Below, piece by piece: positions 56,087-64,000 of a DNA stretch of 64,000 nucleotides (positions within the stretch are counted from its first letter, which is position 1; each line of letters opens with the position of its first letter). This DNA is from Hyphomicrobiales bacterium (GTDB taxonomy: Bacteria; Pseudomonadota; Alphaproteobacteria; Rhizobiales; Rhizobiaceae), in NCBI GenBank assembly GCA_900469615.1, contig UBYA01000003.1, forward strand, positions 62,001-126,000. Reading direction: 5' to 3'. The notes under the pieces are model-generated. The model was not told the origin of the DNA. It saw nothing but the letters and a program-made list of their open reading frames with translations, and ran no database searches. Position numbers and translations under genes: made by a program.

Positions 56087-59071
56087 ATGGCAAGGCAAGA
56101 AGCCAACGAGCAATTTCAGATCACCTCGTTCCTGGATGGCGCCAACGCTGCCTATATCGAGCAGCTCTATGCGCGCTATGAGGACGATCCTTCATCGGTC
56201 TCCGACGAATGGCGGTCTTTCTTCAAGGCGCTCGAGGATAGCCCCGACGATGTGAAGAGAGCGGCCAAGGGCGCCTCCTGGCAGCGCAAGAACTGGCCGA
56301 TCCCGGCGAAGGGCGATCTGGTCTCCGCGCTCGACGGCGACTGGGGCGTGGTCGAAAAGGTCATCGAGACCAAGCTGAAGACCAAGGCCGAGGTCGCCGG
56401 CGTTCCGGCAGACGCGACCGACGTCCTGCGGGCGACGCGCGATTCCGTGCGCGCCATCATGATGATCCGCGCCTATCGCATGCGCGGCCACCTGCACGCC
56501 AAGCTCGATCCGCTCGGCATCGCCGCTCCGGTCGAAGACTACAAGGAACTGTCGCCGGAAGCTTACGGCTTCACCGAGGCCGACCTCGACCGCAAGATCT
56601 TCATCGACAACGTGCTCGGCCTCGAATACGCGACCGTTCGCGAGATGATCGAGATTCTCGAGCGCACCTACTGCTCCACCCTCGGCGTCGAATTCATGCA
56701 CATCTCCAACCCGGAGGAAAAGGCCTGGATTCAGGAGCGTATCGAAGGTCCGGACAAGGGCATCGCTTTCAATCCGGAACGCAAGAAGGCCATCCTCCAG
56801 AAGGTCATCGAAGCCGAAGGCTACGAACAGTTCCTCGACGTCAAGTTCAAGGGCACCAAGCGCTTCGGTCTCGACGGCGGCGAATCGCTGATCCCGGCTC
56901 TCGAACAGATCCTCAAGAGCGGCAGCCAGCTCGGTCTTCGCGAAGCTGTGTTCGGCATGGCCCATCGCGGTCGCCTGAACGTGCTGTCCCAGGTCATGGG
57001 AAAGCCGCACCGCGCGATCTTCCACGAGTTCAAGGGCGGCTCCTATGCGCCTGACGAAGTCGAAGGTTCGGGCGACGTGAAGTACCATCTCGGCGCCTCC
57101 TCGGATCGCGATTTCGACGGCGCCAAGGTACACGTCTCGCTGACGGCAAACCCGTCGCATCTGGAAATCGTCAACCCGGTCGTCATGGGCAAGGCCCGTG
57201 CCAAGCAGGACATGGGCGCCACCCAGTGGGACGGCGACATCATCCCGCTCTCCGAGCGCGCCAAGGTCGTGCCGCTGCTGATCCATGGCGACGCGGCTTT
57301 CGCCGGCCAGGGCGTCGTTGCCGAAATCCTCGGCCTCTCCGGTCTGCGCGGTCATCGCGTTGCCGGCACGATGCACGTCATCATCAACAACCAGATCGGT
57401 TTCACCACCAATCCGGCCTTCTCGCGTTCGTCGCCCTATCCGTCGGACGTCGCAAAGATGATCGAAGCCCCGATCTTCCACGTCAACGGCGACGATCCGG
57501 AAGCGGTCGTCTACGCTGCGAAGATCGCTACCGAATTCCGCATGAAGTTCCACAAGCCCGTTGTGGTCGACCTCTTCTGCTACCGCCGTTACGGCCACAA
57601 TGAAGGCGATGAGCCGTCCTTCACGCAGCCGAACATGTACAAGGTCATCCGCGCCCACAAGACGGTGCTGCAGCTCTATTCGCAGCGGCTGATCAGCGAA
57701 GGCGTGCTGACCGAGGGTGAAGTCGAGAAGATGAAGGCCGACTGGCGCGCGCATCTCGAACAGGAGTTCGAGGCCGGCCAATCCTACAAGCCGAACAAGG
57801 CCGACTGGCTGGACGGCGAGTGGTCCGGCCTGCATACGGCCGACAACGCCGACGAGCAGCGTCGCGGCAAGACCGCCGTGCCGATGAAGATGCTGAAGGA
57901 TATCGGCCGCAAGCTGTCGGAAATCCCGGCCGGCTTCCATGCGCACCGCACCATCCAGCGCTTCATGGAAAACCGCGCCAACATGGTGCAGACCGGGGAG
58001 GGCATCGACTGGGCCATGGCGGAAGCCCTGGCATTCGGTTCGCTCGTGGTCGAAGGCCACAAGATCCGTCTCTCCGGCCAGGACTGCGAACGCGGCACCT
58101 TCTCGCAGCGTCATTCGGTTCTCTACGATCAGGAGACCGAAGAGCGCTATATCCCGCTTGCCAACCTGTCTCCGACGCAGGCCCGCTACGAAGTCATCAA
58201 CTCGATGCTGTCGGAAGAAGCGGTTCTCGGCTTCGAATACGGCTATTCGCTCGCTCGTCCGAACGCGCTGACCCTGTGGGAAGCCCAGTTCGGCGACTTC
58301 GCCAACGGTGCGCAGGTCGTCTTCGACCAGTTCATCTCTTCGGGCGAACGCAAGTGGCTGCGCATGTCCGGCCTCGTCTGCCTGCTGCCGCATGGCTATG
58401 AAGGCCAGGGTCCGGAACACTCGTCCGCCCGCCTGGAACGCTATCTGCAGCTCTGCGCTGAGGATAACATGCAGGTCGCCAACGTCACGACGCCGGCGAA
58501 CTACTTCCACATCCTGCGCCGTCAGCTGAAGCGCGACTTCCGCAAGCCGCTGATCCTGATGACGCCGAAGTCGCTGCTGCGCCACAAGCGCGCCGTGTCG
58601 ACGCTGGCGGAGATGGCGGGCGAAAGCTCGTTCCATCGCCTGCTGTGGGACGATGCCGAACTGATCAAGGACGGTCCGATCAAGCTGCAGAAGGACAACA
58701 AGATCCGTCGCGTCGTCATCTGCTCGGGCAAGGTCTATTACGATCTCCTGGAAGAGCGCGAGAAGCGCGGGATCGACGATATCTACCTGCTGCGCATCGA
58801 ACAGCTTTATCCGTTCCCGGCCAAGGCGCTCATCAACGAGCTCAGCCGCTTCCGCAACGCGGAGATGGTCTGGTGCCAGGAAGAGCCGAAGAACATGGGT
58901 GCGTGGTCCTTCATCGATCCCTATCTGGAATGGGTGCTTGCCCATATCGATGCCAAGTACCAGCGCGTACGCTACACCGGCCGTCCGGCCGCCGCCTCCC
59001 CGGCGACGGGCCTGATGTCCAAGCATCTGTCGCAGCTTGCGGCGTTCCTCGAAGACGCGCTCGGCGGTTGA
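56087..59071 (+). CDS. sucA: 2-oxoglutarate dehydrogenase E1 component
   Basis: SucA is the thiamin-diphosphate E1 subunit that decarboxylates 2-oxoglutarate and succinylates the E2 lipoyl group. The 994-residue protein has the N-terminal segment with FLDGANAAYIEQLY near 13 and DEWRSFF near 40, the ThDP region with HGDAAFAGQGV near 400 through NNQIGFTT near 440, and the transketolase-like C-terminal half. ATG 56087 gives the family N-terminus (MARQEANEQF); an ATG 45 bases upstream is unlikely. The 245-base gap after it contains no convincing gene. Confidence 0.97.
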   Translation: MARQEANEQFQITSFLDGANAAYIEQLYARYEDDPSSVSDEWRSFFKALEDSPDDVKRAAKGASWQRKNWPIPAKGDLVSALDGDWGVVEKVIETKLKTKAEVAGVPADATDVLRATRDSVRAIMMIRAYRMRGHLHAKLDPLGIAAPVEDYKELSPEAYGFTEADLDRKIFIDNVLGLEYATVREMIEILERTYCSTLGVEFMHISNPEEKAWIQERIEGPDKGIAFNPERKKAILQKVIEAEGYEQFLDVKFKGTKRFGLDGGESLIPALEQILKSGSQLGLREAVFGMAHRGRLNVLSQVMGKPHRAIFHEFKGGSYAPDEVEGSGDVKYHLGASSDRDFDGAKVHVSLTANPSHLEIVNPVVMGKARAKQDMGATQWDGDIIPLSERAKVVPLLIHGDAAFAGQGVVAEILGLSGLRGHRVAGTMHVIINNQIGFTTNPAFSRSSPYPSDVAKMIEAPIFHVNGDDPEAVVYAAKIATEFRMKFHKPVVVDLFCYRRYGHNEGDEPSFTQPNMYKVIRAHKTVLQLYSQRLISEGVLTEGEVEKMKADWRAHLEQEFEAGQSYKPNKADWLDGEWSGLHTADNADEQRRGKTAVPMKMLKDIGRKLSEIPAGFHAHRTIQRFMENRANMVQTGEGIDWAMAEALAFGSLVVEGHKIRLSGQDCERGTFSQRHSVLYDQETEERYIPLANLSPTQARYEVINSMLSEEAVLGFEYGYSLARPNALTLWEAQFGDFANGAQVVFDQFISSGERKWLRMSGLVCLLPHGYEGQGPEHSSARLERYLQLCAEDNMQVANVTTPANYFHILRRQLKRDFRKPLILMTPKSLLRHKRAVSTLAEMAGESSFHRLLWDDAELIKDGPIKLQKDNKIRRVVICSGKVYYDLLEEREKRGIDDIYLLRIEQLYPFPAKALINELSRFRNAEMVWCQEEPKNMGAWSFIDPYLEWVLAHIDAKYQRVRYTGRPAAASPATGLMSKHLSQLAAFLEDALGG

Positions 59072-59316
59072 GGGGTTGCGCGATGACCGGTTTTCGTTTG
59101 AAGATCGCGTCGTCGCGTTCCAGCCTTCCGCATGATGCGACGGGGGAGAAGATGGCAGCCATACAGCACCATGCCGCCTATCGCCAGGATCAAGCCCATG
59201 CCCGGTCGACGGTTGCCGTCGTCCGGGTGCTTGTGTCACGGCGCATCACCCGTCCCCCGGCCCTCTGTCGCCGGAATTCCATCTAACTCATAATGACGAA
59301 AATCAGGATTTGAACA

Positions 59317-60552
59317 ATGGCCACTGAAATCCGCGTTCCTACCCTCGGCGAATCCGTCAGCGAAGCGACCGTCGGCACCTGGTTCAAGAAGGTCGGCGAT
59401 GCCATCAAGGCCGATGAGCCGCTTCTCGAACTCGAAACCGACAAGGTGACGATCGAAGTTCCGGCGCCCGCCGCCGGCACCTTGTCCGAAATCGTTGTCC
59501 AGGCCGGCGAAACCGTGGGCCTCGGAGCGCTGCTCGGCCAGATCTCCGCCGGCAACGGCGCTGCCGCCGCTCCTGCTCAGGCCGCCGCCCCGGCAGCTCC
59601 GGCCCCGGCCGCTGCCGCCCCGGTTGCGGCTCCTGCCGTTTCCGCGCCGGCTTCTTCCATGCCGCCGGCCCCGGCCGCCGCCAAGCTGCTCGCTGAAAAC
59701 AATCTCTCCGCCGATCAGGTCGAGGGCAGCGGCAAGCGCGGTCAGGTGCTGAAGGGCGATGTCATCGCCGCCGTCGCCAAGGCCTCCTCTGCGCCGGCCG
59801 CCGCACCGGCTGCTCCGGTCGCCGCGCGTGCCCCGACCGCAGTCGAGGACGTCAACCGCGAAGAGCGCGTCAAGATGACCCGCCTGCGCCAGACGATCGC
59901 CCGCCGCCTGAAGGATGCGCAAAACACCGCCGCCATGCTCACCACCTACAACGAGGTGGACATGAAGGCCGTCATGGACCTGCGCAACAAATACAAGGAC
60001 ATCTTCGAGAAGAAGCATGGCGTGAAGCTCGGCTTCATGGGCTTCTTCACCAAGGCCGTCACCCATGCGCTGAAGGAGCTGCCGGCCGTCAACGCCGAGA
60101 TCGACGGCACCGACATCATCTACAAGAACTACTGCCACATCGGCATGGCCGTCGGCACCGACAAGGGTCTCGTCGTTCCGGTCATCCGCGATGCCGACCA
60201 GATGTCGATCGCCGAGGTCGAGAAGGAGCTTGGCCGTCTGGCAAAGGCTGCCCGCGACGGAACGCTGTCGATGGCCGACATGCAGGGCGGCACCTTCACC
60301 ATCACCAACGGCGGCGTCTATGGCTCGCTGATGTCCTCGCCGATCCTGAACGCGCCGCAGTCGGGCATTCTCGGCATGCACAAGATCCAGGAACGTCCGG
60401 TCGCCATCGGCGGTCAGGTCGTCATCCGTCCGATGATGTATCTGGCTCTCTCCTACGATCACCGCATGGTCGACGGCAAGGAAGCCGTGACCTTCCTCGT
60501 GCGCGTCAAGGAAAGCCTGGAAGATCCCGAACGTCTGGTTCTCGATCTCTAA
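59317..60552 (+). CDS. sucB: 2-oxoglutarate dehydrogenase E2 (dihydrolipoyl succinyltransferase)
   Basis: SucB forms the core of the 2-oxoglutarate dehydrogenase complex. The 411-residue protein has one lipoyl domain (residues 2-77, lipoyl Lys in ETDKVT near 43), an Ala/Pro-rich flexible linker (about 82-120), an E1/E3-binding domain (about 123-158), a second Ala/Pro linker, and the catalytic domain with SYDHRMVDG near 380-388 (active-site His). The ATG follows a roughly 245-base gap after sucA in which I found no supported gene. Confidence 0.97.
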   Translation: MATEIRVPTLGESVSEATVGTWFKKVGDAIKADEPLLELETDKVTIEVPAPAAGTLSEIVVQAGETVGLGALLGQISAGNGAAAAPAQAAAPAAPAPAAAAPVAAPAVSAPASSMPPAPAAAKLLAENNLSADQVEGSGKRGQVLKGDVIAAVAKASSAPAAAPAAPVAARAPTAVEDVNREERVKMTRLRQTIARRLKDAQNTAAMLTTYNEVDMKAVMDLRNKYKDIFEKKHGVKLGFMGFFTKAVTHALKELPAVNAEIDGTDIIYKNYCHIGMAVGTDKGLVVPVIRDADQMSIAEVEKELGRLAKAARDGTLSMADMQGGTFTITNGGVYGSLMSSPILNAPQSGILGMHKIQERPVAIGGQVVIRPMMYLALSYDHRMVDGKEAVTFLVRVKESLEDPERLVLDL

Positions 60553-60566
60553 GGGAGCGCTGGATC

Positions 60567-61316
60567 ATGTCGACATGGCCCATGCGGATGCTGCGCGGTT
60601 TGTTATGCGCTGCCGCCGCATGGATGCCATCGTCCGCCGGCGCGGACGGGCTCGACGTTTCCAAGCTCAGCAGCAACTTCGATCTTGCGTCGCTTGGCGA
60701 CGCCGATCTCGCCGCCCGCTCGATCAATGTCCTGCGCATCGGCAAGGTGGAACTGACCTCCGGACGCATCGTCGCCAGCGATCCGCTTGTCGGCCCCGAC
60801 CGTGCCGCGCTCGTGCGGACGGTTTCCCCCGGCGACTATCCCGTCACGCTCTATGAAGCCTTCGGCCGCATCGCTGCGGCCAGCATGCGGTTCGCCGAGG
60901 GCAAGCCGGTGCGCTGGGAGCTTGCCGTGGTCCCCGGCCAGGATGTCAATTCGCTGAAGGGCGACGAATTCTTCGGTTATCCCGTCGATGCCGGCCTCGG
61001 CTGCTACATGGATGCCGATACCTACGCGCTGATTCAGGAGCGCGAAAAGCAGGTTCAGGCGGAAAAGGCGTCGTCCGACATCAATTACTATGACGACGTT
61101 CTGGCGTCCGAGCTGGAAGCGAACGAAGAAAAATACGCCATGCACCGGCCGGTATCGGGCAAGCGGGGGAATGTCGCCATTTTCTGGAGCGGCTGGGGCG
61201 ACGGTTTCTATCCGGTTTTCTGGGGCCTCGATGCCAGCGGACGGCCGCTTGTTCTCTTCACGGACTTCGGCGTAACGGAAAATGCCGACGGCCGGCGCGA
61301 GCCGGGAGGGGAATGA
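60567..61316 (+). CDS. exported DUF4241 protein
   Basis: The 249-residue protein carries the DUF4241 domain. Visible motifs are GRIVASDPL (about residues 67-75), GYPVDAGLGCYMD (about 136-148) and a C-terminal WSGWGDGFYPVFWGLDASGRP block (about 211-231), followed by TDFGV. An N-terminal signal peptide (about 1-26, SAGADG) suggests export; I have no record of how common that is in DUF4241. Function unknown. It begins 14 bases after sucB with AAGGGAG at 9 bases, and its stop overlaps the next start (ATGA). The pair is a guest within the sucAB-lpdA cluster. Confidence 0.8.
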   Translation: MSTWPMRMLRGLLCAAAAWMPSSAGADGLDVSKLSSNFDLASLGDADLAARSINVLRIGKVELTSGRIVASDPLVGPDRAALVRTVSPGDYPVTLYEAFGRIAAASMRFAEGKPVRWELAVVPGQDVNSLKGDEFFGYPVDAGLGCYMDADTYALIQEREKQVQAEKASSDINYYDDVLASELEANEEKYAMHRPVSGKRGNVAIFWSGWGDGFYPVFWGLDASGRPLVLFTDFGVTENADGRREPGGE

Positions 61317-61840
61317 CCATGCCGGCGCAGAACATGATAGCACGACTGGCTTCTACGCCCTGGGTCATGCTGGCATTCGCGGTCAATCCCATGCCTGCCT
61401 ACGCGGAAGAATGCGTGCAGGAAAAGGCGGTCTATGTCGATATGGACAATGCCTACGAATTGCGCTTCGAGCCCATGGGGTCCGACTCGCCAGTCAGCAA
61501 CAAGTTCAAGCTGGCGGTGCGCAACACCGCCGTCGTTGCCGATGGCGTCGTCATGCGCAGCGACGACCAGTTGCGCGCCGATGGCCGCATCATGTTCGAA
61601 TGCCCCGAGGGTGACGTGACCGGAGCGGACCTCAGGGCCTGCACCGTCTGGCAGGGCATGGTCTACGCCTCCGACCTGAAGGGCCATATCCGCGCGCTGC
61701 CGGGGGAAGGCGAGAATGCGGCCGACCGGCTTTTCCTGCCGGCGCTTGGACCTTCGATCCAGAAGTCGTCTCTCTGGGGCGAAGGAAAGGCGACCGTCGC
61801 CCCCTGGGATGTCCTCAGTCTGAAAGGATGCTACCAATGA
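61313..61840 (+). CDS. exported protein of unknown function, partner of the DUF4241 gene
   Basis: The 175-residue protein has a signal peptide (about residues 1-31, PAYAEE) and four cysteines in the mature part: ECV near 34, FEC near 98, RAC near 110 and GCYQ at the C-terminus, which could form two disulfides. I recognise no domain. It starts within the DUF4241 stop codon with GGGAGGGG upstream and overlaps the start of the following SDR gene, so all three are translationally coupled. Joint function with the DUF4241 protein is an inference from coupling. Confidence 0.7.
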   Translation: MTMPAQNMIARLASTPWVMLAFAVNPMPAYAEECVQEKAVYVDMDNAYELRFEPMGSDSPVSNKFKLAVRNTAVVADGVVMRSDDQLRADGRIMFECPEGDVTGADLRACTVWQGMVYASDLKGHIRALPGEGENAADRLFLPALGPSIQKSSLWGEGKATVAPWDVLSLKGCYQ

Positions 61841-62592
61841 CCGGGAGTACTGCTGTTCTTCTCGTGACCGGTGGTAGCCGCGGCATCGGTGCCGCGGTTT
61901 GCCTGGCGGCCGCCCAGCATGGCTGGGCCGTGGCGGTCAATTATGTGTCCAACAAGGATGCGGCCGAGGCCGTGGTGGGAACGATCCGCGATGCCGGCGG
62001 CGAGGCGATCGCGGTTGCCGGCGACGTCGGCAAGCCCGAGGACATCAAGTCCATCTTCGCCCAGGTCGATAAGCATTTCGGCCGGATCGACGGGCTCGTC
62101 AATAATGCGGGCATCGTCGACGTCATCCAGCGCCTGGACGAGATGACGCCCGAGCGGCTCGACCGCATGTTCCGCATCAACGTTACCGGCTCGATGCTGG
62201 TGGCGGCCGAAGCCGTGCGCCGCATGTCGACCCGGCATGGCGGCAAGGGCGGGGTGATCGTCAATCTTTCCTCCATGGCCGCCACGCTCGGCGGCGGCGG
62301 GCAATATGTCGATTACGCCGCCTCCAAGGGCGCGATCGACACGTTCACCGTCGGCCTTGCGCGCGAAGTGGCGGCGGAAGGCATCCGCGTCAACGCGGTG
62401 CGCCCCGGCATTATCGATACGGATATCCATGCGGCCGCCGGCCTGCCGGACCGGGCGCGCGATATCGCGCCGCAGCTGCCGATGAAGCGCGCCGGAACCT
62501 CCGACGAGGTTGCCGACGCCATCCTCTACCTGCTCAGCCCTCATGCATCCTATATAACGGGCGCCGTGCTCGACGTGAGTGGCGGCCGATGA
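61837..62592 (+). CDS. SDR family oxidoreductase
   Basis: The 251-residue classical SDR has TGGSRGIG (about residues 12-19), NNAG near 91, the catalytic Ser in NLSSMAA near 145 and YAASKGA near 160, and the C-terminal GAVLDVSGGR typical of FabG-like members. ATG 61837 overlaps the preceding stop by 4 bases and has AAAGG 9 bases upstream; ATG 61828 is an alternative. The N-terminal SRGIGAAVC prefers NADPH by family pattern. Substrate unknown. It precedes a LysE-family gene by 18 bases. Confidence 0.88.
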   Translation: MTGSTAVLLVTGGSRGIGAAVCLAAAQHGWAVAVNYVSNKDAAEAVVGTIRDAGGEAIAVAGDVGKPEDIKSIFAQVDKHFGRIDGLVNNAGIVDVIQRLDEMTPERLDRMFRINVTGSMLVAAEAVRRMSTRHGGKGGVIVNLSSMAATLGGGGQYVDYAASKGAIDTFTVGLAREVAAEGIRVNAVRPGIIDTDIHAAAGLPDRARDIAPQLPMKRAGTSDEVADAILYLLSPHASYITGAVLDVSGGR

Positions 62593-62610
62593 TCGGAATG
62601 GATCGATAAC

Positions 62611-63249
62611 ATGCAGTATATTCTCGAATTCCTCGGCCTCATGGCGGTGTTCTCGATCTTCATCGTCGTTCCGGGCGCCGATTTTGCCGTCATCCTGCGC
62701 CAGAGCATCGTCCATGGCCGCCGCGCCGCCATGATGACCGGGCTCGGCATGGGCTTCTCGCTGCTCTTCCATATCAGCTACACCATTCTCGGTCTCGGCC
62801 TGATCGTGTCGCAGTCGCTTTTCCTGTTCAGCCTGATCAAATGGGCTGGCGTGGGCTACCTCGTCTATCTCGGCATCAAGTCCTTTCGCCAATCCGGCCT
62901 TCAGGTGAAGGACGTCGAGATCACCGAGGAGGATCGCAAGCCGGTCTCCGTCTGGCGCTGCCTGGCGACGGGGTTCATCACCAATGCACTCAATCCGAAG
63001 CCGGTGCTGTTCTTCCTGTCGCTGTTTTCGACGCTGGTCCATCACGACACGCCGGCGCTTATCCAGTTCAGCTACGGCATCGGCATGGCGACGGCGCTCG
63101 TCGCCTGGTTTGCCGGCGTTTCCACCTTCCTCACCGTCAAGCCGGTGCGCGATCGCTTCATCGCGTCGGGCAAATGGTTCAACCGCATCACCGGAGCGGC
63201 GCTCGTCGGCTTCGGCATCCGCCTCGCCTTGGCACGGGCGACTGACTAA
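62611..63249 (+). CDS. LysE/RhtB family transporter
   Basis: The 212-residue protein has six hydrophobic helices and the family N-terminal motif modified to FIVVPGADFAVILRQSIVHGRRAG-like (about residues 17-40), with NPKPVLFFLSLF near 130. It probably exports an amino acid or a related compound. It lies between an SDR gene and lpdA, all on one strand with short gaps, so it may be carried on the mdh-suc-lpd transcript. Confidence 0.87.
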   Translation: MQYILEFLGLMAVFSIFIVVPGADFAVILRQSIVHGRRAAMMTGLGMGFSLLFHISYTILGLGLIVSQSLFLFSLIKWAGVGYLVYLGIKSFRQSGLQVKDVEITEEDRKPVSVWRCLATGFITNALNPKPVLFFLSLFSTLVHHDTPALIQFSYGIGMATALVAWFAGVSTFLTVKPVRDRFIASGKWFNRITGAALVGFGIRLALARATD

Positions 63250-63276
63250 CAAATATATAGAACAAGGAAATCAAAC

Positions 63277-64000
63277 ATGTCCTACGATGTGATCATTATC
63301 GGAACCGGTCCCGGCGGCTATGTCTGCGCAGTCAAGGCAGCGCAGCTCGGCCTGAAGGTCGCGGTCGTTGAAAAGCGCGCGACCTATGGCGGCACCTGCC
63401 TCAACATCGGCTGCATTCCGTCCAAGGCGCTGCTGCACGCTTCCGAAGTGTTCCATCATGCCGGCCATGGCATGGATGCGCTCGGCGTCGAGGTTGCCGC
63501 GCCGACGCTCAATCTTTCGAAGATGATGGCGCACAAGGATGCGACCGTGAAGTCGAACGTCGACGGCGTCGCCTTCCTCTTCAAGAAGAACAAGATCGAT
63601 GCCTTCCAGGGCACCGGCAAGATCGTTGCCGCTGGCAAGGTCGCCGTGACGGCCGAGGACGGCAAGGTGACGGAGATCGAGGGCAAGAACATCGTCATCG
63701 CCACCGGCTCCGATGTTGCCGGCATTCCGGGCGTTCCGCTCGAAATCGACGAGAAGGTCATCATCTCCTCCACCGGCGGCATTGCGCTCGACAAGGTGCC
63801 GGGCAAGATGATCGTCGTCGGCGGCGGTGTCATCGGTCTGGAGCTGGGGTCGGTCTGGTCGCGCCTCGGCGCCAAGGTCACGGTGGTCGAATATCTCGAC
63901 AGCATCCTCGGCGGCATGGACGGCGAAGTTTCCAAGCAGTTCCAGCGCATGCTGGCCAAGCAGGGCATCGAGTTCCATCTCGGCGCCAAGGTGGTCGGCG
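63277..64000 (+). CDS. lpdA: dihydrolipoyl dehydrogenase (E3), partial at window edge
   Basis: LpdA reoxidises dihydrolipoamide of the 2-oxoglutarate dehydrogenase complex with FAD and NAD. The visible 241 codons include the FAD motif GTGPGGYVCA (about residues 9-18), the redox disulfide GGTCLNIGCIPSK (about 37-49), and the NAD-binding VVGGGVIGLELGS near 181-193. The protein continues past the window (family length about 465-470). ATG 63277 follows CAAGGAAATC. It completes the mdh-sucCDAB set as the E3 component. Confidence 0.96.
   Translation, partial: MSYDVIIIGTGPGGYVCAVKAAQLGLKVAVVEKRATYGGTCLNIGCIPSKALLHASEVFHHAGHGMDALGVEVAAPTLNLSKMMAHKDATVKSNVDGVAFLFKKNKIDAFQGTGKIVAAGKVAVTAEDGKVTEIEGKNIVIATGSDVAGIPGVPLEIDEKVIISSTGGIALDKVPGKMIVVGGGVIGLELGSVWSRLGAKVTVVEYLDSILGGMDGEVSKQFQRMLAKQGIEFHLGAKVVG

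Noticed and set aside
58972-59199. A - strand frame with a hydrophobic N-terminus (MGLILAIGGMVLYGC) in the sucA-sucB gap
   Set aside because: It runs into the sucA coding sequence, the later residues look like an antisense frame of sucA, and there is no ribosome binding site. A TGA lies close upstream. Kept out as a gene.

Overview
The window is a gene-dense, high-GC stretch of chromosome from an alphaproteobacterium of the order Rhizobiales, most likely the Rhizobium/Agrobacterium group. This rests on protein families typical of that order (DUF2585, DUF2794, an IalB-like protein, an Omp19-like lipoprotein, a Mic60-type protein beside heme genes), on the dapF-mtaB-ftsY and mdh-sucCDAB orders, and on several families of short palindromic repeats of the kind scattered through rhizobial genomes. 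No rRNA, tRNA, CRISPR array, prophage, complete insertion sequence or plasmid-type module was recognised. Almost everything is core metabolism and housekeeping.

Layout. 0.1-6 kb (+): an orphan membrane protein, then dapF, mtaB, ftsY, yciB and a DUF2585 gene, mostly with overlapping ends. 6-9.4 kb (-): the cytochrome c maturation set ccmA-ccmB-ccmC-ccmD-dsbE, whose ccmA/ccmB and ccmB/ccmC gaps are filled by palindromic repeats. 9.6-24.3 kb: acnA, DUF1223, DUF2794, a GNAT, a Bax-inhibitor-like protein with a structured leader, an FtsX-type ABC exporter divergent from a TesA-like esterase, thpR, a phosphatase, phhB, DUF1232, an IalB-like protein and rlmN. 24.3-37.2 kb: a broken LysE-family gene, an SDR, argG, a MarR/LysE divergent pair, an M3 peptidase, typA, a GNAT, ppa, small membrane and conserved proteins, an MFS exporter, a class I amidotransferase and a TerB-like protein. 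37.3-42.0 kb (-): the hemC-hemD-mic60-hemY operon. 42.1-45.6 kb (+): tsaD-gpsA-yciI-EVE-methyltransferase. 46.4-49.9 kb (+): sdhCDAB. 49.9-64 kb (+): an RlaP-like nucleotidyltransferase, an Omp19-like lipoprotein, zapE, then mdh-sucCDAB, four accessory genes and the start of lpdA.

The genes cover most of the oxidative TCA cycle (acnA, sdhCDAB, mdh, sucCD, sucAB, lpdA), the heme supply (hemCD, hemY) and the cytochrome c assembly that serve the same respiratory chain.

I did not find a convincing new multi-gene system. The observations most worth a second look are: a 47-bp palindromic repeat inserted twice, in opposite orientation and in frame, in the acidic region of ftsY, with the same inverted pair between ccmA and ccmB; repeats whose TAGAGC end supplies a stop codon; a deleted LysE-family pseudogene; a candidate ybhL leader RNA; a near-perfect operator-like palindrome before mdh; and a secreted DUF4241 protein with a coupled secreted partner inside the 2-oxoglutarate dehydrogenase gene cluster.
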